From: Valencia hispanica
Taxonomy: Eukaryota; Chordata; Actinopteri; Cyprinodontiformes; Valenciidae
Length of the DNA: 64,000 nucleotides
Assembly: GCA_963556495.2 (NCBI GenBank)
Contig: OY747712.1
Span: forward strand, 29,175,735 to 29,239,734
Direction: 5' to 3'
Shown: positions 1 to 9,362 of the stretch, one piece after another
Position numbering within the stretch: position 1 is the stretch's first letter
Layout of the letters: each line of letters starts with the position of its first letter
The notes under the pieces: generated by a model
Told to the model about the DNA's origin: nothing
What the model saw: the letters and a program-made list of their open reading frames with translations, nothing else
Database searches by the model: none
Position numbers and translations under genes: made by a program

Positions 1-540
1 GTAGCCAACTTTAGCAAAGTGTGCACAATATTCTCCTGTAGTTTAATGATCCTCCCAGAGACTCAATCTAAGCCAGCTGCTTTTTTGGGTTGAGTTTACA
101 CAGTGTGCTCTTTGAAGTGAAGTTGTTGCAGCTGTATGCCTACATCAAGCCTTTATTTCTTGTTATTTTGATAATTATTGGTGTAGTGTCTGATAGCACC
201 TTATATCTCGATGCCTCAGGAGCATGTTTGTAAGCCTAAGCCTTAGGTTGAGAGTGAGCAATAAACAGTGTGAAACTCTGAATGTGGTTATAGACAGTCA
301 GAGCTACACACTGTCATATATGGAAAGTGTGTGCAGATTTTGCTACACATAGCTGGGACAGGTAACAGAGCCAAATATGGGAAGGTGTGTCCGTTGTTTG
401 GATGCCTACAGAGGCTGTGTAAAGAGTTTCTTTGAAGACCCTATCAACAATTTGACTCTTAGATTAATGGATTGTGTGCAGCCATAAAAATATTTAACAG
501 AAATGTCAAGCTTCTGAAAAGTTTTTTTTATGTTTCTGCC
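1..540. other. Non-coding sequence, nothing recognised
   Basis: No exon, tRNA or recognisable repeat end could be identified. It probably lies in an upstream intron of the collagen gene, because the collagen reading frame first seen at 9211 begins inside a split glycine codon and needs upstream exons. Confidence 0.3.
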
Positions 541-1612
541 CTCAACACTTGGAGCTTTTTACATAAACTGCTGCATCAATACGGAGTGGCATGAAGGTGG
601 TTCGCCTGTGGTTCTGCTGATGTGTAATGAAAGCCTAGGCTGCTTTGATCGCAGTTTTTAGGTCTTCTGCATTTTTAGATATGGTGTCTCTCTTTCTTGA
701 CCATATCCCATAGATTCTGTTGTAGGGTTGAGGTAAGGCCAATTTGCTACTCAGTCAAGCACAGTAACACCACTGTCATTGAACCAGCTTTTAGTACCTA
801 TGGCAGAGTGGGCTGGTGTCAAGTCCTGTTGAGAAACTAAATCAGTAGCTCCATAAAGCTTGTAAGCAGAATAAAGCCTCAAGTGTTCTGAAACTTTATA
901 GTAGATGCCTGTTTTATTTGTGAACTTCAGAGACACAGTGAACCAACAACATCAGAGGACATGACACCTCAAATCGTCACCGACTGTGCAAACCTCTCTG
1001 GACTTCAAGCAAAATGGATTATCTGCCTCTTCACGCTTCCTTCAGACTCTGGGACCTTGATTTCCCAGTGAAATGCAATCAGTACTTTTATCTAAAAAGG
1101 AGGCTTTTGGAACACTGAGCAACAGTCCAGTCTGCTTTCTCCTTAAGCCAGGTAAATGGACTGGACTTACTAAATAGTGCTTTTCTAGTCTTACTGACCA
1201 CTCAAAGCGCTTTTACACTGGAGCCACATTCAACCATTTGCACTCAAACGCAAAACACATTTATACAACAATACGCAGATTGGTAGGCAACTTAGGGTGA
1301 AGTCCCCTGCCCAGGGGCACATCGACATTTGACAGGTGGAAGTTGGAATCAAACTTACAACCTAACTGAATAGTGGCTGTTAGTGACTCCAACCTCAGTC
1401 CACTCCTTGTGAAGCTCTCCCAAATTGATTTTGCTTGACAGTCCTCTCATAGCTGTGTTGAGCCATGTTGCTGGTGCACCTTCTCCAAACATACCTTTTC
1501 CTTCCACTCAAGGATTTTATAAATAAACACTGAAGATGACGGCCCAAGTTGAATACTTTATTTTTTTTGCTTAACAGCCACACAAATCCGTTTTACACCG
1601 ACTTCTCACTTT
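540..1612 (-). mobile_element. Decayed Tc1-like transposon
   Basis: The minus strand encodes a broken Tc1-type transposase. The best-preserved part (751-936) carries QQDLTPAHSA followed by TKSWFNDSGVTVLD, the block around the second catalytic aspartate of Tc1 transposases. Further upstream in reading direction (about 960-1150 and 1387-1530) are remnants of the block before it, with several stops and frameshifts. The stretch 1150-1372 is foreign, so the element was itself interrupted. Inverted ends were not identified. It is a fossil with no coding capacity. Confidence 0.75.
1150..1372. repeat. Dispersed teleost repeat inserted in Tc1 remnant
   Basis: A segment beginning near AATGGACTGGACTTACTAAA and containing CACTCAAAGCGCTTTTACAC interrupts the Tc1 remnant, whose transposase-derived sequence resumes near 1387. 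From memory this resembles a very common short interspersed repeat of fish genomes. Its class is not certain from this one copy. Confidence 0.5.
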
Positions 1613-2078
1613 TTTTTCCCTCCCCTTCCTACCTTTTCCACAGTGGCACCTCTCGTCAGACAGTAACAGCATAAGCAAAACCATGCAAATATTCACCTTC
1701 TTTGTATACGAGCTTGTAAACACTGAACATCCAAAAACCTTTGCACAGTAATCTTATTTTCTGAAACAGTTTTGGTTTTTGTACAGACCCTTTACAAAAA
1801 AAAAAAAAAAAAGAAAAGTTTAATTACATTCAAAACATTAAACTTCCATAGATTATTGATTCAAGGCCCACAACTTAAACAATTTCAAGTATTTAGTTTA
1901 TTTGTACATAATTTGGGCTTCCAGCTCATAAAACCCACAATAAACAGGAATTCAAAAAATGTGAATACTTTGAAGAAATCACCATTTACTTCTCAGTTTT
2001 TGCAGAGAAAAGAAAAAGAGAAATTGGATCACAGCAAATCAAGCAAACTATGGTACTTTCAAAAGGATATGTGAATCT

Positions 2079-2663
2079 TCAATATTTGGTAGGGAATCTC
2101 TTGGCCTTAATCACTCTTGATGTGCAGTGGCATTGCCTGAGAGTTATGGAAGCCCAAATTTCCTTGATTCTTGCTGTCAGCTCTCCTTTGTTTTTGGGTC
2201 TGGTGCCCCTCATTTTCCTCTTGATAAAACCCCATGGATTCTCAATGGGGTTTAGGTCTGGCGAGTTGGGTTGCCTGTCAAGCACTGTGATGGCATGGGC
2301 ATCAAACCAGATTTTGGTGCTTCTGGTGGTATTGGCAGGGGCCAGGTCCTGCTGGAAGATGAAATCTGCATCTCCATACAAATCCTCAGCATGAGGAATC
2401 ATTTAGTCCTCTAAAACATTCTGGTGGATTGATGCGGTGACCTTGGATTTTGGAAAGCAGAGTTTACCAACACCTGCACCGGACATTGCACCCCAATCAT
2501 GACTGGATATTTCACACTGGACCTCAAGCAGCTTGGGTTCTGTTCCTCACCTGTCTTCTTCCAAACCCTTGGACCTTGATTCCCAAATGAAAGGCACACT
2601 TTACTTTCATCGGAAAAGAGGACAGTCAAGTCCTTCCTCTTTTGCCCAGTTGAGACACTTCTT
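2079..2663 (-). pseudogene. Tc1 transposase, C-terminal part (broken)
   Basis: Read on the minus strand from 2640 down, the fragment gives LFSDESKVCLSFGNQG, the block around the first catalytic Asp. After an in-frame stop comes FIFQQDLAPANTTRSTKIWF with the second Asp, then PNSPDLNPIENPWG with the third acidic residue (Glu, DD34E type). At least one stop near 2404 separates the two parts. The N-terminal DNA-binding part lies beyond the LTR insertion at 3080-3585. Confidence 0.85.
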
Positions 2664-3079
2664 TGCTGGCAGAGTTAAGTTTTAAATAAAGACGGTTGAG
2701 ACAGTTCTTTGGTTTTATTTCTTGCATGAAAGGAGAGACAGATCAAGCATTTCATCCTGGTCTGTGTCTGAAAATCAGACTTACAACCCTGTTTTATACA
2801 CAGGTCACACCCCACATCACAGTTATTTTCCACGTAGCCAAACTCTAAGAAGTACAGGGGGTTTATTACCCCACTAGCCAGTTGTAGAAAACAGATTGTA
2901 TCAGAGGAGATTGTTCCCCCCCATAAACCAGTATCTCATGACATCTTACAGAGCCTAAATGACCCTGACAGCTGACCTGTAGGGTTGCTGACCTGTAAAT
3001 GTCCATTCCAGAGAACATCCTTAAATTAAGTTTCTTTCACAAAGTTAAACATACCTGTAATTGCTTATTTTCCTCCACA
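2664..3079 (-). mobile_element. Solo LTR of a retrovirus-like or LTR element
   Basis: A 416-bp segment interrupts the Tc1 transposase. On the minus strand it starts TGTGGAGG and ends TCTGCCAGCA, so it has the TG...CA ends of an LTR. It carries a TATA-like TGTGTATAAAACAGG about two thirds of the way in and an AATAAA signal about 50 bp before its end. The flanks CTTCTT (2658-2663) and CTTCCT (3080-3085) look like a short target duplication with one change. No internal gag, pol or env sequence is present, as expected after LTR-LTR recombination. The family is not identified. Confidence 0.7.
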
Positions 3080-3585
3080 CTTCCTACGTTGGCTCAGGCT
3101 CAGAAGTGGTTTGACCCAAGGAACTCGACAGTTGAAGCCCATCTCCCGGAATGTGGTGGTTTTTGAAGTTGTGACTCTCGCCTCATTCCACTCTTTCTGG
3201 ATCTCTGCCAGATTCATGAATCTTGTTTGATAATCCGCTAAGGCCCATGGTCAGCTCCTCTGCTGGTGCATCTTCTCCTGCCACATTTTGCCCTTCCACT
3301 AGACTTCCCATTGATATGCTTGGACACAACACTGTGAACAGCCAGCCTCCTTAGCTATGAACATTTGTGACTTACTCATCCTATGAATGATATCATTGAT
3401 GGTCTTCTGGCCAGTTGTCAAGTCTGCAGTCTTCCACATATTAAACCTAACTGAGACAGTTGAACCAAAGTGAAGCAATTTAAAGACACCTGGGAAAACC
3501 TGTGCAGGTGCTTTGAGTTTAGTAGATGAGTAGTGTGTGACACTCAGTTTAAAACATTCATGCCCTGTAAAATTTGGGTTGATCT
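3080..3585 (-). pseudogene. Tc1 transposase, N-terminal part (broken)
   Basis: This minus-strand stretch continues the Tc1 sequence on the far side of the LTR. It contains KTINDIIHRMSKSQMFIAKEAGCS near 3300-3420, which resembles the N-terminal helix-turn-helix region of Tc1 transposases. The frame is degraded. It ends at the LINE insertion point. Confidence 0.6.
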
Positions 3586-3588
3586 GTT

Positions 3589-4503
3589 TTGAAGAATCAG
3601 GTAGGGGATATAAAATTGGCAAAGGTTTTGAGAGATGGAAATTTACTAATTGTTTGCAAGATTGAAGAACAAAGAGAAAAGGCTCGGAAAATAAGAGAGG
3701 TGGGGAAACACAAAATGATTAGTATGAGTAAGGTGGGAATGGGGGATCAAGGGCCAAAAGGAGTGATTTGGGGAATACCTGTGGAGGTATCCATGGAAGA
3801 AATCAAAAATAATATGAGGAGCAAAAGTAAAAGATGCTAAAAGATTAACTGAGTTCCAGGATGGGATAAAGAGAGAAAAGGAGGCAGTCTTGTTAGTTTT
3901 TGAAGGAGAAATTTTGCCATATCGAGTCTTCTTAGGTTGCATGTCTTATGCTGTGAGGCAGTACATACCAAAACCTATTAGATTCTTTAACTGCCAGAGA
4001 TTTGGACATACAGCAAATATCTGTAAAGGGAAAAAGAGGTGTCCTAGATGTGGAGAGAATCATGGATTTGAAGAGTGTGGAAACAAAACAAAGCCAAAAT
4101 GTTGTAACTGTGGAGGAGAACATAGCGCTGCTTATTTTGGTTGTCAGGTTATGAAAAGAGAAGTTCACATTCATCAAACAAAAGTACAAAACAAGATATC
4201 TTATGCAGAGGCAGCTAAATGGTCGGGAAAAATACAGTAAAAAGAGCGGGAACTCCAGTGGAGGAATCGTTTAAAGAAATGGGAAAAGAAATGGAAGGAA
4301 AAGCCTGGATAGATTTGAAAAAGCTTGTTACATTCATTGCAGGAGTAATTAATGCAACAATGGAAACAAAATCAAAGACAGAAAGGATTCAAATTATTGT
4401 GAAAGCTGCTGCAAATCATTTAGATTTAAATGAGTTGTCGTGGGAGGAAGTTAGGCAAAATCTCAGTGCACGATCAAGTCAAGAAGGTGGAGGCATAGGT
4501 TAG
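3589..4503 (+). pseudogene. LINE ORF1 (gag-like, CCHC zinc knuckles), broken
   Basis: The first fragment (3589-3840) has VLRDGNLLIVCKIEEQREKA and KGVIWGIPVEVSMEEI, typical of the RNA-binding part of I-type ORF1 proteins. A frame change near 3840 leads to 3890-4240. That piece carries zinc knuckles: CQRFGHTANICKGKKRCPRC, CGENHGFEECGNK and CCNCGGEHSAAYFGC. The fragment 4219-4503 is the ORF1 C-terminus in another frame. The 5' start is missing because the LINE is truncated. Confidence 0.85.
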
Positions 4504-4506
4504 TAA

Positions 4507-5160
4507 ATGGTATTAATCTTACAATCGAATGCAAGAAGTCTAATGGCAAATGGTCAGGAACTTAAAAGATATATAGAGCAACAAATAGATAAACCAGATA
4601 TAGTATGTATCCAAGAAACATGGTTAAATAAAAAAATTGATTTTAAATTATTTCCATATACTGTGATTAGAGGGGATAGAGAAGATGGCATTGGAGGAGG
4701 GTGTGCTACTTTTATTAATAGTAATTTAAATTATAAAGTTATTAAAATGGGGAAAGAAGAAGAATTTATTGGAATACAAATCTATACATATAGTGGTCAA
4801 ATCTATATAATCAATTACTATAATCCATGTAAGAAATTAGATTTAGATAATCTCAAATTAATAATAGGCTGTGAACTTAAACTTTTTTTGATATGTGGAG
4901 ATTTTAATGCTCATAATACATTATGGGGAGGAATAAAAACATGCAAATGGTGCAGTAATTGAGGAGTTAATAGATTATTTAAATTTAGTGTGTTTAAATG
5001 ATGGAAGAGGAACAATAATTAATATTAATACAGGTAGCACTTCTGCAATAGATATTACTTTAGTTTCTAATGAGTTGGCGGGGAAATGCGAGTGGAATAT
5101 ACAGGATAGTTCTTTAGGGAGTGATCATTATCCAATTTTTATTAAGGTTTTTGGATTTAA
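4507..5160 (+). pseudogene. LINE AP-like endonuclease domain, broken
   Basis: The fragment 4507-4962 begins MVLILQSNARSLMANGQEL and contains CIQETWL and LFLICGDFNAHNTLWGG. These are the Asn, Glu and Asp-Asn motifs of the apurinic-type endonuclease that nicks target DNA in this LINE group. After a frameshift near 4960 the domain continues at 4988 with ITLVSNELAG and SLGSDHYPIF, the conserved Ser-Asp-His end. Confidence 0.85.
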
Positions 5161-6960
5161 GGAATTAAACATCGGAAAAAGAGAAGGAAGGTGGGTATTA
5201 AAAAAAGCTAATTGGGATAAATTCAAATGTATATGTGAAAAGAAACAAGATAGGATAAATATGAAAGAAGATGTAGAAATAGTGGAAATTACTTTTAGAA
5301 ATATAATTAATGAAGCAGCTGAAATAACAATTCCAAAAAGTAAAGGGAATATGAAAAGGAAAAATGTGCCTTGGTGGAATGATCAATGTGAGAAAGCAAT
5401 TAAGGAGAGAAATAAAAGTATGAACAAATTGAAAAGACTCATAATTTTGATAATCTAATAAATTACAAAAGACTGCAGGCAGAAGCAAGGGAAGTTATAA
5501 AACGAGCTAAAAGGGAAAATTGGAGACGTTTTTGTGATAAAATTGGGAGAACAACACCAGTAAGTGATGTTTGGGGAATGATAAAGAAGATGAAAGGAAT
5601 TTACAGAGAATTGAGTTATCCAGTGCTTAAAATGGAGGATGAGTTAGCTATTAAAAATGAGGATAAAGCAGAGATGTTAGCCAAAACATTTGTTAGAATT
5701 AATAGTAATGATAATTTATCAGAGGATAGAAGGGTTAGAAGAGAAGATTCTAGAAAGCAAAATGAGGTAATAAGTGACCAAGGAACGTTTTTGTCTTTAA
5801 TGGATGTTCCTTTCACTTTAGTTGAGTTAGAGCTAGCATTGGGGAAAAGTAAAATAACGTCTCCTGGTAGAGATAAGATTAGTTATGAGATGTTTAAACA
5901 TTTAGGAAATAAAATGAAGATTAAATTATTAGAATTGTATCATAAGGTTTGGGAAGAAGGAAAAATACCAAATAATTGAAGAGAAGCAGTAATAATATCT
6001 ATAATAAAACCAGGAAAAGATTCAAGTAAACCAGAAAATTATAGACCAATAGCTCTTACATCGCATATTGAAAAAATAATGTAAAGAATGATTACAGAGA
6101 GATTAAATCATTTTCTGGAAAGTAGAAATTTAATAACAAAATATCAGAGTGGTTTTAGGAAAGGTAGGGGAACAATGGATCCAATAGTTTATCTTGAAAA
6201 TGAAATTAGGAAAGCACAATCTAATAAAGAAAGTTTAGCAATAGTATTATTTGATATAGAAAAAGCATATGATATGGTTTAGAAAGAGGGATTATTAGTT
6301 AAATTAAATAGATTAGATCCTAAAGGAAAATATATGAGTGGATAAAACATTATTTATTTAATAGATACATTCAAGTAAAGATAGGGGATAAAATATCAAA
6401 TAAATATCTAGTTGAAAATGGAACTCCTCAAGGAAGTATAATTAGTCCTGTACTTTTTTCTATAATGATAAATGATGCTTTCGGTGATAAAGGCTATGAG
6501 TTTGGGAAAGCACTATTTGCTGATGATGGAGCAATTTGGAAAAGGGGACGAAATATTCAACACTTACAAAAGAAATTACAAGAAGCAATATTAAAGGTAG
6601 AAAACTAGTCTTATGATTGGGGTTTTAAGTTTTCAGTAGAGAAAACAAAAAGTATGGTGTTTACAAGAAAGAGAAACGTGCTGATCAATCTTAAATTATA
6701 TGGAGAATAGCTTGAACAAGTTAAAAGTTTTAGACATCTGGGAGTGGTTTTTGATACTAAACTAATTTGGAAGGAGAATATAAGTAAAATTGAAGAAAGG
6801 TGTAAAAAAGTAATAAATTTAATGAGATGTTTAAAAGGAACTGATTGGGGTGCTAGTGCCCGGGCATTAAAACAAATTTTTATAACTGATTAGATCAGTA
6901 ATTGATTACGGTAGTATTGTATATAGTTCTGCAAGTAAAACTTTATTAAAAAAGATTGAG
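5161..6960 (+). pseudogene. LINE reverse transcriptase, broken
   Basis: After a linker (5161-5560) the polymerase region shows YRPIALTSH near 6040, YQSGFRKGRGTMDPI near 6140, and IVLFDIEKAYDMV near 6240 with an Asp of the catalytic set. GTPQGSIISPVLFSIMINDAF lies near 6420-6480 and FADDGA near 6512, where the usual YADD box reads FADD. In-frame stops at about 5979, 6082, 6282, 6344, 6608 and 6708 and several frame changes make it inactive. Confidence 0.85.
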
Positions 6961-8170
6961 ATTATACAAAACCAGGCGTTAAGAATATGTAGTGGAGCAA
7001 TGAAGTCAACACCAATAGCATCTATTCAAGTAGAAATGGGAGAAATGCCGATAGATTTGAGGTTCAAAGAAATATTGTTAAATTATTGGGCTAGTTTACA
7101 GGGATGTACAGAAAAAGATCATTTGGTTAGAAAAGAAATGTATTTATGTAGGAATAATGGAAATGATAAATTTGATAGTATGGTTGGGAAAGCAAATAGA
7201 TTAGCAGAAAAAATGAAACTAAAGAATATAAATTTTATAAAGAAATTTATGTATTCAGTTACTCCAAAGTGGATTTTCCCTCATTGTAATATTGATTTTT
7301 ATATTAAGATTAAAATGGAACAGGAAAAAGGTAAAGGAAATTGGGATAATATTACATTTGAAAGATTAAATAATATACATAAATCATTTATTCCAATATC
7401 TACAGATGGATCAAAAGACTCAGGAAAAGAGACCACAGGTTTCTCTTTTTGTATCCCAGATTTAGAGAAATATATAAAAATCAGAACTCCAAATAATTTG
7501 TCAGTTTTTACGGTGGAAATGTTAGCAATCTGTTTTAGCTTACTTTGGATAGAACAAAATAGGGTGAAAAAATGTATAATATGTACAGACTCTCTTTCAG
7601 GATTATTGTCCATTAAATCAGTGTCAAATGATACTTGACCGGATATTTTACTAGAAATATATGAATGTTTGTTTAGATTGAGTAAATTAAAGATAGAAAT
7701 AAGATGTATTTGGGTTCCAGCTCACAGAGGGGCTGAGGGTAATGAAATAGCTGATTTATATGCTAAACAAGCAAATAAATTAAATAAATGGATAGAAATT
7801 CAATATAGTGTTAAAGAAGTAAAAGCAATTATCAAAAAGCAGATATTGAATGAATAGCAGGAAATGTGGGTAAAGGGAGAAAAAGGAAGGCATTTATTTC
7901 ACATACAGGGAAAGGTAGGTAAGATGAGAAATATGGAAATTAATAATAGAGATCAAAAAATAATAACAAGGTTAAGGATGGGACACACAGCGTTAAATAG
8001 CACTCTTAATTTAATTAGGGAAACATCCGACAGGTTTTTGTGAATGCGGGAAAGATAGGGAAACGGTGGAACATGTGTCATATTTTTGCAGTAAATATAT
8101 AAGGAATAGAAAAAGGTTTAAAGAAAAATTAATACTAAAGGGATATGAGGAATTTAATTTAGGATTTTGT
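6961..8170 (+). pseudogene. LINE RNase H and C-terminal region, broken
   Basis: The 7000-7638 fragment contains PISTDGSKDSG, FTVEMLAICFSL and CIICTDSLSGL. These carry the first Asp, the Glu and the second Asp of RNase H. After a stop at 7638 the fragment 7669-7857 has IWVPAHRGAEGNEIADLYAK with the His-Asp end. Around 7970-8090 are the RLRMGHTALNSTL and EHVSYFC blocks usual at the end of I and Jockey ORF2 proteins. Confidence 0.85.
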
Positions 8171-8587
8171 TAGGTGGGGATAATAATATGCATAAGTTAG
8201 TCTTGGAATTCCTTAGGAAAAGTAGTTTAATTAGTAGAATATAGTTTTCTTTTTCTTTTTTTTAGGATATTCCTACTCTGACTCACACTCCTACACAGTA
8301 GGTGGCGGTATTGCACTTTAAGTTGGATGCCACCCACCATTTAAACAATAAGAAGAAGAAGAAGAATTTTGGTTGATTTCTTCCCAGTATTCAAATTTTT
8401 TGAATTCCTATTTTCGTTGGTTTTATGAGCTGGAAGCCCAAATGATGTACAAAAAAACAACTAAATACTTGAAATTGTTTACATTGTGGGCCCTGAATCT
8501 ATAATCTATGGAAGTTTAACATTTTGAATGGATTTATGTAAATAAATAAACTTTTCCATAATTTTCTAATTTTTTGGAAAGTGTCTA

Positions 8588-9210
8588 TACATCTGTCAGT
8601 TATATTAATCAAAATTATAGGAAGAAAAGTCTTGACATATTTAACTGTGTATGAACAGGGGATTAATCTATATATTATCTGAGTTTCACTTTCTGAAATG
8701 AGTGACAAAAATACTGAACTTTTTAGTGATATTTAAACTTTTTGAACTGTTCTTGAAAGTACAATGAATGCAAAAGTGTAAGTACAAGAGTACTTACAAG
8801 TGTGAGTACAAGTACAAGAATAGCATGGCAGAGATCAAATCAGGACAGAATAATGTATAAAGCAAAAGTAAAAATGATTTGGCACGGTTACTAAAAATTC
8901 AGCTCTGTTTTTCTTAACACAAACTAGAACAAAAAATAGTTTTTCCTTGCAATGAACAAAAGTAAGCCAACAACAATAAACCAAAGAAAGAGCATGGGTC
9001 TCAACGCATGGTGCCCTACCAACTTCCCTAATGAGCACAAAATTAGCTGAACCAATTGAGGAAACGATAAAAAAAAAAAACAACAGCAAAAAACGAAGCA
9101 AGCCAAACTGGAATGAAGCATGGGAACAAGGCACCGACAAAAACTCAAAAGCCTTAGGTGAGATTGAGTCACATGGTGGTGTTTATTAATTTGTCGCTTC
9201 GATCCTGAAG
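8588..9210. other. Probable col4a4 intron
   Basis: No gene or clear repeat was recognised. The first visible collagen exon starts at 9211 after a splice acceptor, so this stretch is inferred to be intronic. Confidence 0.4.
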
Positions 9211-9362
9211 GTTGTCCAGGGGAATGCAAGTGTGTGCATGATTTGAGGACTGTTGGGCCACCTGGTCCACCTGGTTATCCAGGACTTCCAGGATTTCCAG
9301 GAGCTCCAGGACCTCAGGGGGACCCAGGACTGAGGGGAAATGATGGCCTAAGAGGGCCAGAT
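9211..9362 (+). CDS. col4a4: col4a4 exon (first in window)
   Basis: It begins with the last two bases of a split Gly codon after AAG and ends CCAGAT|GTAAGG. The product starts [16 protein letters not shown] and then runs PPGPPGYPG. The C-K-C interruption resembles the C-A-C interruption of human alpha-4. At least one more exon upstream is required. Confidence 0.85.

Larger units (their letters stand above)
3586..8364 (+). mobile_element. I-type (Nimb-like) LINE with RNase H, 5'-truncated and inactive
   Basis: A non-LTR retrotransposon in plus orientation. In order it has a gag-like ORF1 with CCHC knuckles, an AP-type endonuclease, reverse transcriptase, RNase H and a C-terminal Cys/His region. 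It ends in a short 3' sequence with GTAGGTGGCGGTATTGCACT and an (AAG)n tail. The flanks AATTTGGGTTGATCT (3571-3585) and AATTTTGGTTGATTT (8365-8379) look like a 15-bp target-site duplication with two differences. Presence of RNase H places it in the I group rather than L2/CR1. It lacks the 5' UTR and the start of ORF1 and has many stops and frameshifts. The A-rich plus strand differs from the surrounding host DNA. Confidence 0.9.
1784..8587 (-). mobile_element. Tc1-like transposon with about 200-bp inverted ends, twice interrupted
   Basis: The sequence at 1784-1985 and the reverse complement of about 8371-8587 match over roughly 200 bp. Shared blocks include AAACTTCCATAGATTAT, ACAATTTCAAGTATTTAGTT, TTTGGGCTTCCAGCTCATAA and GGAATTCAAAAAAT. 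TA dinucleotides flank both outer ends (1782-1783 and 8588-8589), as expected for the Tc1/mariner target site. Between them on the minus strand is a broken transposase. An LTR (2664-3079) and a LINE (3586-8364) were inserted afterwards. The original element would have been about 1.6 kb. Identity of the ends is imperfect and the transposase is dead, so this is an old copy. Confidence 0.85.

Noticed and set aside
1550..1783. Possible 3' UTR or processed pseudogene around the A-run at 1795
   Set aside because: The A-run belongs to the degenerate Tc1 inverted end, and the sequence before it shows no coding similarity.
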